The notes under the pieces are model-generated. The model saw nothing but the letters and a program-made list of their open reading frames with translations. It ran no database searches and was not told the origin of the DNA. The translations under genes and the position numbers were made by a program. Of a stretch of DNA of 64,000 nt, positions 26,501 through 38,500 are shown one piece after another. Each line of letters starts with the position of its first letter. The first letter of the stretch is position 1. The stretch is from Scilla litardierei (taxonomy: Eukaryota; Streptophyta; Magnoliopsida; Asparagales; Asparagaceae): contig CM061138.1 of assembly GCA_030789695.1 (NCBI GenBank), positions 20,346,214-20,410,213 of the forward strand, given 5' to 3'.

Positions 26501-29500
26501 TGGCTAAGAACCCCTAGCAAGAAGCTTTCTAGTAGGCGAAGCCTAACCAACCTAGGCAACAAACTTTTACTATGTTTGTCGAGGAAGCAGAACTGATTGG
26601 TCAAGTAATAACTAGTGTGTTTTAACTCTCTTTATTTTTATATTTCTGTGCATTAATATCTATTCATTATTATATTGAGACACCTTATTTGTAACCAAGT
26701 TATGGTGCATTAGTGGATATGCCAGCCTTTGTACTCTACGACTCAGTAGCCTATTACTGCTTCTTGTCTCGTCGATTTGCAACAAACTAATTTGTTCCGT
26801 TGAACCATGCACCTTGAGTTGGAGTATCAAAATGGACATCGAATTGTTGATATCCTCTAGTGCTTGCTGTGTCCTATAATGATTTGCGAATAAGAGCTCT
26901 TTGTGGACTTCATGGTAATTGACTTGCCAAGCTTTGATGATGTCTTCAAGATGGATTGGTTAGGAAACTTTCACGATACCATTGACTGTTTACTAATCAA
27001 TCGGTCATTCCGTAGTAGACATTGATGTCTAGAAATATGAAATAATAAGACCAATTATAAAACCCTGTTATCATTCATTATCCTTCCCCATTTAAAGTTA
27101 TAAAAAATCATTAGATCATTCAATACAATCCCAATATAGCTAAGGCTCTTAGAAAAAGCATTAAAACTTAACAAGCTTTATAACTAGTTCTTGCCAAAAA
27201 AATAACAAGATGAACACAGTCATATTAGGCATCCGAAAATATTCACTCTCAATCGTCTAGAACTGTTGAAATAGAACACTTAACCAATGTTACCCTCAAT
27301 CCATGCTTCGGACAATGGTGAAAGAACCTATTAAGCTCTGGACAATGGTGTTAAAAACTGATTAACTAATTGTCACGCCATGCAACCCATGACGCGGATG
27401 TTTTTTCACAGATATGTGGAATACATTATGCACTCCTTCTAAAGATGGATGTGGTGCAAGTCTGTATGTCACTTCTTCCACTTGGTCAAGGATGTCAAAA
27501 GGCCCAAAATAACGGGGGCTAAGCTTCACTCTTCATCCAAATCAAATCCGGCCCTTGGTAGGAGAGATCTTCAAGAAGGCATGATCACTAGGCTGGAACT
27601 CCAAATGTCGATGCTTCACATCGGCATATTGCTTGTATTTATCCTGTATTATCTGAAGCTTCTCTCTGATAGTGCGCACTACATCCACAGCTTTTATAAT
27701 CATCTCCGGTCCAACCAGCTCTCTGTCACCCACACCATCTCAACTCAAGAGTGAACACAACTTTCTTTCGTATATTACTGCAAAAGGTGTCATACTAATA
27801 CTGGTCAGATAATATTGTTGTATGCAAACTCCACAAGGTGAAAATGATCTTCCCACGAAACCTTGAAGTCTAACATACAAGTGCACATGTGCACTCTGAT
27901 TGGCCACCTGTCTGTGGGTGATAGGTCATACTGAAACTCAGATGGGTTTCCAGATGATCCTGTAGACTCTTATAGAAATGTGATGTAAATCGAGTGTCTC
28001 TATTTGAAACAATGCTTACAGGAACACCATGTAGTCTCATAATCTACTCCATGTACTTCATGATAAGCACATCTGTTGACTGACCAACTCTAAAAGGGAC
28101 ATAGTGTGCTGACTTAGTCAACCGATCAACGATCACCCAGACAGCGTCATTGTGCTTTGTACTTCTAGGTAGTCCAGTTACAAAATCCATCGTAATGTGA
28201 TGCCACTAGTATTTTAGAATGGGTAAAGGCTGTAATAGACTGATATCTTGATGATGTTCAGTCTTCACCTGCTGACATACCATGCATTTCGTAACGCTCA
28301 TGGCGACACTTCTCTTCATATTGTGCCATTAATTGTGTTGCCTTAAATTCTTGTACATCTTGGTCCCGCCCGAATGACTAGAGTAAGGAGAACTATGTGC
28401 TTTCTTCAATATCTCTTTTCTAATATCTCCAAATGGCACATAAATTCTGCTACCATACCGCTAGGACCTATCTTCATAAATTCTGAACTCTAGTCTTTGC
28501 TTTGTGAACACCAAGCTTCTGATCCTCTGTAGATTCTCATCTTCTGCATGTGCGACCTTAATCCCTATCCACCAAAATTGATTGAATGCACATGTTCATT
28601 AACGAGGTTGTCACTCTAGGCAAGATGATATCAATTTTCCATTTCTCTAATCTCCTGCTGCAGCCTCCAGTGAGTTGTAATGTAATTACGGATGGAAGAC
28701 GACTCAGTGCATATGGCACATCATTGACCTTCCCAGATGATACTGAAGGTCAAAATTGTAATCTGTCATCAGCTCAATCCATCGATGTTGTCGCATGTTG
28801 AGCTCTTTCTGAGTGAAGATATACTTCAATCTTTTGTGATCCATGAACACATTCACATGCTCCTGCAACAAGAAATGCCTCAATATCTTCAAAGCGACGA
28901 TAACCATTGTCAACTCCAGATCGTAGGTGGGAGAATTCTTCTCATGATTATTCAACTACCTGTAGGCATATGCTACGACTTGGCCGTGTTAGTGTAACAC
29001 ACACCCAAGTTCTCTGTCAGATGCATCACAAAACATTTCAAATCATCATGTCCGGTTTGGAATAACCAAAATTGGTGACATGGTCGACTTCCTCTTCAAC
29101 TCGTAGAAAGCATCATCACATGCCTTCGACCAGACAAACATTAAATCCTTTCTCATCAATCGCGTCATAGTCTCCGTGATCTTCGAGAAGTCTTGAATGA
29201 ACCTCATACAATATCCAGCTAATCCTAAGAAGCTTTGAATCTTCGTCACTGCCTGAGAGACATGCCAATTCTGGACAACTGCTACCTTCTTAGGATCTAC
29301 ATAAATTCCTTCTCATGACACCACGTGACATATGAAAGCCACTTTGTTTAACCATAATTTATACTTGCTGAATTTTGCAAAGAAGCCTTAAAGTCTCCAA
29401 AACCTTGCTCAAGTGTTCAGCATGCTCCCGAGAGTCCTTTGAATATATCAGATATCATCAATATAGACCAGTACAAACTTGTACAAAAATTCATATAACA

Positions 29501-32500
29501 CCTGGTTTATTAGGCTCATGAATACCGCTTGCGCATTGGTCACGCTAAACGACATCACCAAGTACTCGTAATGCCCATAATTGGTTCTTATTGCTGTCTT
29601 AAGAACATCATCATTCACCCTCACCTGGTGGTATTCGGTCCTTAAATCCAACTTTGAGAAGACGCTTGATCCTCCGAGCTGGTCAAAAATCTCATCAATA
29701 TGAGAAAGTGGATACTTATTCTTCACCATCAACTTGTTCATCTTCCTGTAATCTATGCACATGCGACGAGACACATCCTTCTGTACCAACAATATAAGGA
29801 CACCCTATGGAGATACGCTGGGTCGTATCCATCCCGCCTTGAATAACTCATCCAATTGGGTCCGAACCTCCTCTAATGCGGAAACTTTCATACTCTATGC
29901 ATAGAATGCCAATATGGACTTCTTGACATGTGAAGTTTCCTCATGCGTCACCTCTAATGTATGCCAAATTTTCTGCGCAGTCAAATATTGGGAAACACGA
30001 TTAAATTCAGTTTTATCTAAAGCATACATAATAACATTCATAGCCTTATCATTTAAAGAACACAATTTTCTATTGTTGGTATCCCACTTATCTTTAGGCT
30101 AGGAATTTCAGTATTTTTTATTTTAATCATTGGAGGTGTGTAGTCTTTTTCTACAATTTTCCAGACATCATAATTAACCGACACAAGATATATTTTCATC
30201 GTAGCTTTTCATTATGCAAAATCTGTCATTAAATTTTGGAGGTCTAACAATGGACATACCATCAGTAAAAGCTGAATCAGAAAGATCCATAATCTCTGGA
30301 CTAGATTCTCTAACCTGCTCTGATACCACTTGTTGGATCGTGATCTAAGCCTAAGGGGTGACGAGGCTTATTGACAATTTTCGCGAATATAAAAACGATG
30401 GCCTACTCAGTCAGACAATCACAAAGCAAATACGTACAGATAAATAATACGGAAGCAAACACAGTGCACATGATATTTACCCTGGTTCGGTCGCCCCAAC
30501 GACCTACTCCAGCCCCAAAGTAATCACTAGAATAATAATGTCAAGATACAAAACACACGGAACTTCGTGCCCCAACACTCAGCTCACCAAGTCTGTAACG
30601 CACTTTCCAAAGTGTCGAACATTAATATTCTAGCAAATACTTTCTCTTGAATTGCCCCCAACAAATCAAGAGCCCAAAAAGAACCCCAAAACGAAAATAA
30701 AGAGTAATACAAAGATCTACCAACATTATTATAAATAATAATAAAATGATGACTTTAGAATGCTCAGTTTGTGATGTTTGGATATTCCATGCCGTTTTGC
30801 TCGTCGTTAGCTTCGCACTAGCGCAAACGGTGCCTCAATCCGATGCCTGGATCAAAAGATATAGCCCTCCAAAATGAACTGTGCAAAATTTGTGTGCGCA
30901 AAGCAGCTCTCTGTGGCACTGCTGAATCATGGGTCTGGCTCACAGAATTTAGGGATTCCACTGGGTCGGAATTGGTGTCTGGGACTGCTTGCAGTGCGTC
31001 GGTCTGTGCGCTAAGTAATTGGCTGCGCTATTTTCCAAAAAATATAGAAAATAGCACCGAACTCAGAAAAATCCGAAAAATATCCGTTGGAATTGTGAGA
31101 TCCGACTGAAAAATAAAAGAAGACAGTTTTGGATGCTCTTGAGGAGAAAATTTCAAGGACCTTTGATTGTTGCTTTGCTTGGGATGCTTAGGTATTGGGT
31201 TGTAACAAGCTTGAAGTTTTAGCTTGTTGCTTCTTGGATTGATGAAGAAGATGGCTAGCACCAATGTAGATTGAAGCTTGATGGCATGTGGATATGTAAC
31301 TTGAAGAGAGAGACCCCTTTGTGCTTGCGGCAAGATTGAGGATTTGCTTAGAAGAAGACTAGCAGCAAGGAAGAGCTTGAAGCTTGATTCAATGAAGGAG
31401 AAGCTATGGCTTTTAACAATGGTGGCCGGCCATGGCTTGAGCAGTGTGGAGGTAGGGCCGGCCTAAGCTTTTTTTGCTATATTGGAGTTTTCCTTTGAGG
31501 ACTAGGAAATATATATAGCTTGGGTCCAAGAGTTATAGTTCAATCAAAACTCCTTTGTTCTCATATTAGAGATAAACTCCAATTTACATTGATTGCACAT
31601 GGATTCTCCTAGATCCACTAGGACTCTTTTAAAATTGATGAGCAATCATCTTATCTACTTTGTGCAACGTAATTGATCAATCCTTGAATAATTAGGACGC
31701 TTTGAATTTATTTGAATCTTCAATTTAGCTCTCATTGGATAATTAGGACTCTTTGAATTTATTTGAAGCTTTAATTTAGCACATCTTATCTCCTCATCCC
31801 TTTGGTGCATTGGACTTGGTCAATCCTCTAACAATTAGGACTCCTTGATTTTATTTAAAATTCAAATTTGATTAGCCAGTCTCCTAATCTTCAAATTTGA
31901 TTGCACTTGGATCATCCATGATGAATTTAAACCAATTATCTTCACACATTATCTTCTCTTCAAATCAATATTTACACCAATTATCTTCTACTCTTCTCTT
32001 TGATTTTCTAGGCCCAAATTAATCTTATCTCATCTCCTTTGGCTTTGTTTGACCAATCAATTATTGCAAGTTTGCCACTTTGTCCATATTCACAACATAT
32101 TCTCACAATTTACCACTTTGCCACTGTCGTTTTCCTTGTTCATTTGCACCGAAAAAACACTTAACAACCACATCAAAAATATTCATGAAGGTTTGTCATC
32201 ATCAAACAAGAAATCATATATCGTTGTATCCAACAATTTCCTACTTTTGATGATGACAAAACGTGATTAAGATTTGATTAATATGCTCAATATGATGTCA
32301 TCGTGACATGTATTTGTTAAGTGTGATGATGCATGTCAACATGGTATAAATCATATGCAAGTGTTGCTCCCATATTGACATGCTTCACCTATCGATGTGC
32401 TCACCATGAATATTATGCTCCCCCTATCGATGTGCTCACAATGAATATTTTCTCATCAAATCTTATCATTTTCACCCCCCTTTTGTTTTCATCGAAAGAA

Positions 32501-35500
32501 AACTTAAAAACCCATGTCATATGCAATGTAAAAATAAAACATTATTAATCAAGACATATGATCGCATTAAGACATTTAAAATAACCACTTGATATTCAGT
32601 TACTCTCATAACAATGACTAATACACCTTCGTGCTCGTGTGGTGATCAAAAGTTAAAGTGCATAGGGAGAAGTTTCATGAATATCAACCAAACAAACCAA
32701 CTTTCCTTATAATATAAAGGGTTATTTAGTATCGGCCCCCTATGGTTTCGCCGTATTTAGCAACACCCCCCTATGGTTTCAATTATTAGTAAGACCCCCT
32801 GATGTATCCAATTTGGACTCCCCCGCCCCCTCCAAACAGGGGGCGGGGAGTCCAAATTGGATACTTCAGGGGGGTCTTACTAATAATTGAAACCATATGG
32901 GGGGTGATACTAATTATGGAGAAAACACAGGGGGTCGGTACTAAATAACCCTAATATAAACTCCTTTAGGATTGATTTTTTCCACCTCATGAAGTATGCA
33001 TTCAAGTTACTAACACACACGTAGCCTATAAGGAATCTTAGACGAGAGGTGACATTGCTTGACGGCTATAACACAAACGCTAAAGATATATCTTAAAGCA
33101 TAAATTGGATATCTGTGGGTTGTATCAATGACATTGACCATATCCATTTTTCATATGAAGCTCCTTTTCTTTTCTTTTTCAGGATATAAATCATTTTTCT
33201 TTTTCAACACACATTTTTCCATGAGCTTTATTTTTAATCCAAGGCATGACACTTCATATCCCGTAAAATAACATGTTTTCCACCTACAACCACTTTTCTA
33301 TATTTCATGAAAACATCTCCATATGTGCAATAACAATTAATACTGTGAAAGTGTAAGGTGAAGATGTAGAAATCAAGTTATTCAAGTAAACGAATATGCC
33401 ATGATTATACATAAAGTCTAATATGCAATTATAGTCATGACGATAATGCAAAATTTCTACAAGTATATCAACATCATTCAAAGTGCAATTTTGATAATAA
33501 AAAAGAAATATATTCAATTAAGCTCATTCTTTATAATTTTGCACCTTTTTAAATTATGTTTGTTTTTTAATTTTCCTATTTTCCTATTTTTTGTTTCTTC
33601 TTCACTTTTTAAATTATTATGGTTTTTCAAAAAATTTCTATCACACAATAAAAAATGAAAAACACACCAAAAAAATACTCCAATAATATCACACACAAAG
33701 AAACACACCAAAAACCAAAAAAAAGAAAAACATACAAAAAAATCCTATGAAGCTAAACCATTAGCTCAAACAAGAAATCATACATTCGCGTTGTCATTTG
33801 GCCAAGAAACTTTGTTAATGTGTGACGTCAAATCTATAGTTACGTGTCCCTACATCTTACATACACGGAAGATGTTATGTGTGACATTGGAATCCAACAA
33901 GGTCCACTAATGTTAGTAATCATACTTTTAGGAACACATATTTGTTTAAACTTTATGTTTTTGTTCCTATATTCACACTTATGAGAAGTATGACCAAAAC
34001 ATCCACAAGTAAAGCATTTTGCATGAATATTTCTAGCTTTCGGAGGCTCATTATGAATTTTCTTATTTTTAGGCTTTTAAGCGTGATTCAATCCATAACC
34101 ATGTCCTCGCCTATTATTGTCATACATTTGATTTTCAAGAATAATATCCAAAGATTTTTTTTCAACGCCAAATTTCTTTATGTTCAACTCTAGGTCTGAA
34201 ACTTTCGATTTAAATAAAGATTTTCGTTCACAAGCAAAATGCACTTACTAATGAAAGCTTTTTTATTTTCATCATCATTCTTTTTCTCATTTCCAGCTTT
34301 CTTTCAATCTCGATCATTTTCCTTTAAGCTCTTTGTTTTCAGATTCTAGCTTAATCACTTTTTCTTTGAGCTCTTTATTTTCATTTTCTAATATAATCAT
34401 ATTTTCTTTGCATGCTTTGTTTTTTGTCTCTAGCTTAGGACATACATCATACTTTAAGGTCTCATGCACAATGGGTGTTTCCTTTTTAATCTTTGCAAGA
34501 GTAGCCTTAAGTGTATTGTTTTTAGTTTTCAATTTTTCATCGTCTAGAGACATGTAGTTTTCTTGTTGTAATTCAAAATTTATATCTCTAAGAGATTCAA
34601 CAGCGGATTCTAACTTGTCAATTTCAACAGTGGATTCTAACTTGTCAATTCAACAGTGGATTCTAACTTGTCAATTTCAGCATGCATATTCTCACAAATA
34701 TTTACTACCTCAGCCATAGAATAAGATTGTACATCATCAAGATCTCCCATTAAGCATAAGGAAGAGTGGACAGTCTCATCTTGTGGCTCATCCTCGCTAT
34801 CTTTATCCCATGTTGTCACAATTAACTTTACCTTTTTCTCCACAAAGTTTCTTTTCATCAATGTGCATTTTTTTATGAAATGACATTGTTTCCTGTAATA
34901 AAAGCACTGCACTGAATCAGCAGTATTCTGTTCAGAGGAATTATTTGCCGGATTATATTTATTGAAACGATTGAACATTTTAGTCATTTCAACTCTTCCC
35001 TGGAGAGGCTTAATGTATCCTCCAAGGTTTTAGGTATCGGTTTCGGTCTGGGTATCGTTCTTCCCAAAATTTAGGTTTCAGTATCGGTATCGACCGTTTC
35101 GGCGGTTTCGGAAGCAAGTTTCGGTTTCGTCTATATCGCTAGTTTCGACAGTTTCGTTTCGGGTATCGGTTGTGGGTTTCGGATATACTTTAAAATATGT
35201 ATATACTATATACACACAATGATGGTTTCGGAGGGTTTTGAATCTAAACCTATCAAATACTATTAAATGCTTAACAAACTAAAATATTAATCTTATACTA
35301 TCAAATACTAAATACTAAATAGATAAACTATATTTGAGTTCGTAATCATATCAAATACTAAATACCTAAAGTTTGGTGCCTAAATACTAAATATTATATA
35401 AATGAATAGATCCTAAAGCTTGCCTTGCGCACCGACTGTTTTACCTTGCGCACATACCACTTATTTACAAGTTTGCCAAAAAAATCGCCGGGTGTTGCTT

Positions 35501-38500
35501 TGCGCGTCGACCATTTTGCTTTGCGCACATACCACTTATTTACAGGGTTGCACAAAATATCTGCTTGATATGTACACCGACTGTTTTACTTTACGCACAT
35601 ACCACTTGTTTACAAGTTTGCTTTTTTAAAGAACGCAACATCTCCTTAAAGGCGACTCGGGCCTCTTTCTCTCTCTCGCTCTCTCTCTTTGCTTCACTCT
35701 CACTCTCACGCTAGATGGTCGAGGCGGGTTTGGTGAGGCAGGAGGCAGGCTCGGCGAGGCGACGACGCGATGATGCGAGTTCCATTTTTTCATCATCTTC
35801 CTTTTGTCCTTTTTCTTTTTTTCAACATTTTTTTCTTGGTTCTGCCTCTTCGTTTAATTCTTCATCATTTTCAAACCGAAACCCTGGGGTTTTTTCCTCT
35901 CTTTTAACCGAGCTTTCCATGCAACCTATTGATTCACGAAATTTTTTGGGGTTTTTAGAGAATTTTTATTTAATTACACATTCTTCTTCGTCTGTCTTCG
36001 ACCAGTACTGAACGGTATCGATCAGTTTTGGCCAGTATCGGTCAGTTTCGGCAGGTATCGTCCAAAACTGACCGATACCGTTCAGTATCGGCCGATACTG
36101 AAACTAACCCTTGGTTTCGGTATCGTCAACTGCTGATACCGATACGATACAGCCGATACCTAATGGTATCGGCCGATACCTCAAACCCCTCTGAATCCTC
36201 TAACCATCAGCGCTTGCTCCTCATCAAGCTCGTCATCGCTTTCCTTCTCAGCTTTAAGGGTTATGTTCTTGGGGGCATTTGGTTCAGATTTTTCCTTTGT
36301 TTCCATAGTCTTCAGTTCAAGCTCGTGGGACATCAAATTTCCAATTAATTCTTCTACGCTCAACTTTGCAAGATCTATGGTCTCTTGGATTGCAGTAACT
36401 TTAGGACGAAAAGTACTAGGCAACGCTCTCAGAATTTTCCTAACTTGCTCCAAGCTTGAGTATGGCTTTCCAAGGGCCTTTGAATTATACACAATGTCTG
36501 TAAATCTGGCGTACATCTCCTTGATAGTATCTGATGGTCTGATGCGGAAACTTTCATATTATGTGCATAGAAGGCTAATCTGGACTCCTTGACCTGTGAA
36601 GTTCCCTTATGCGTCACCTTCAGTGTATGCCAAATTTTCTGAGCAGTCAAACATTGGGAAACATGATTAAATTCAGTTTTATCTAAAGCATAAATAATAG
36701 CATTCATAGCCTTACCATTTAAAGAACACAATTTTCTATCGTTATCCCACTTATCTTCAGGCTTAGGAATTTCAGTATTTTTTATTTTAATCATTGGAGA
36801 TGTGTAGTCTTTTTCTACAATTTTCCAGACATCATAATCAACTGACACAAGATATATTTTCACCATAGCTTTCCAATATGCAAAATCTATGTCATTAAAT
36901 TTTAGAGGTCTAACAATGGACTTACCTTCAGTAAAAGCTGAATCAGAAAGATCCATAATCTCTAGACTTGATGCTCTAACCTGTTCTTATACCACTTGTT
37001 GGATTGATGAAGAAGATGGCTAGCATCAATGTAGATTGAAGCTTGATGGCATGTGGCTATGTAACTTGAAGAGAGAGAGAGACCCCTTTGTGCTTGCGGC
37101 AAGATTGAGGATTTGATTGGAAGAAGACTTGTAGCAAGGACGAGCTTGAAGCTTGATTTCAATGAAGGAGAAGCTAGGGCTTTTAACAATGGTGGCCGGC
37201 CATGGCTTGAGCAACGTGGAGGTGGGGCCGGCCTAAGCTTTTTAGCTCTCTTGGATTTTTCCTTAGAGGACTAGGAAATATATACAGCTTGGGTTCAAGA
37301 CTTATAGTTCAATCAAAACTCCTCATTTGTTCTCATCTTAGAGATAAACTCCAATTTGAATTGATTGCATTTGGATTTTCCTAGATCCACTAGGACTCTT
37401 TTAAAATTGATGAGCAATCATCTTATCTACTTAGTGCAACGTACTTGATGAATCTTTGAATAATTAGGATGCTTTGAATTTATTTGAATCTTCAATTTAG
37501 CACTCCTTGGATAATTAGGACTCTTTGCATTTATTTGAATCTTCAATTTAGCACATCTTATCTCCTCATCCCTTTGGTGCATTGGACTTGGTCAATCTTC
37601 TAACAATTATGACTCCTTGATTTTATTTAAAATTCAAATTTGATTAGCCAATCTCCTAATCTTCAAATTTGATTGCACTTGGATCATCCATGATGAATTT
37701 GAACCAATTATCTTCACACATTATCTTCTCTTCAAATCAATATTTGCACCAATTATCTTCACACATTATCTTCTCTTCAAATCAATATTTGCACCAATTA
37801 TCTTCACACATTATCTTCTCTTCAAATCAATATTTGCACCAATTATCTTCTACTCTACTCTTTGATTTTCTAGGCCCAAATTAATCTTATCTAATCTCCT
37901 TTGACTTGCTAGAAAATGTTTGACCAATCAAATATTGCAAGTTTGCCACTTTGTCCATATTCACAAATTTGCCACTATGAACATATTCTCACAATTTACC
38001 ACTTTGCCACTGTCGTTTTCCTTGTTCATTTGCACCTGAAAAACTCTTAACAACGACATCAAAAATATTCATGAAGGGTTGTTATAATCAAACAAGAAAT
38101 CATAGATTGTTATATACTTGTATCCAACACTTCTCCAATCGATACTCTGCTGAGTCCCACCAGATCCTAGCTCCTTCCACCAGTTACAACTTGGCTATAT
38201 TTACCCAAGATTCTGTGTGAATCCCTATGGCTATCAAGTTGTCTACAATACTTCGTAACCATTCTCTTGCCTTCAAATGATCTTCTCGTCCATTAAACAT
38301 TGCTTGGCGCATGGCCCGAAACTGGTGTATTTCTCCATCCTAGTTGGGCTTATTTCGTAGAGCCTGAACGAGTTCTTGTAAAGTCTGGTCTGAGATCCGA
38401 TGTACCATCGGTTTGTCCCGGTGTTGCTTGTGCCAGATCCAGAAGCGCTATGGGCCATCTTCGATGTGGTATGCTTACGACGATTGTAGACTCACATGCA

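Larger units (their letters stand above)
33830..36956 (-). pseudogene. Sirevirus-like copia gag, broken and split by a hAT-like element
   Basis: On the minus strand Gag starts [15 protein letters not shown] (36956), then [17 protein letters not shown], the UBN2-type block, with [15 protein letters not shown] and [17 protein letters not shown] shifted frame continues [17 protein letters not shown] and [18 protein letters not shown] (36181-36516). After the hAT-like element (35023-36192) come [13 protein letters not shown] and a damaged first knuckle [14 protein letters not shown] (34637-34987). A Lys/Glu coiled coil follows (34314-34553), then a second, intact knuckle [14 protein letters not shown] (about 34000-34040) and the KQI-VPKS block. 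A 26-base copy in a 27-base repeat (34648-34673) is one frame break. It is dead. Confidence 0.8.
29880..38129 (-). mobile_element. Sirevirus-like copia tandem: gag fragment-LTR-internal-LTR, pol deleted
   Basis: Two LTRs in the same (minus) orientation are at 36997-38129 and 30331-32235. Both begin TGTTGGAT and end ATCCAACA. Between them lies gag (36956 to about 33830) and no pol. Just before the 30331-32235 LTR (minus reading) is TTTTGTCATCATCAAAAG, the typical Sirevirus end, so this LTR is the 3' LTR. Yet beyond it there is again a PBS (minus TGGTATCAGAGC, 30317-30328) and a second gag start (30310 to about 29880) matching 36540-36960. The structure is therefore LTR-internal-LTR-internal cut short in the second gag. 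The whole lies between gypsy gag (38130 on) and gypsy RT (29880 down). Confidence 0.8.

Noticed and set aside
22697..27371. Whole stretch as one giant gypsy 3' LTR for the pol at 27372
   Set aside because: No matching sequence was found near 38618-42811, so only a possible LTR terminus at 22697 is noted.
37680..37840. Direct repeats considered as a CRISPR-like array
   Set aside because: The 45-bp units are contiguous without spacers and lie inside a plant LTR.
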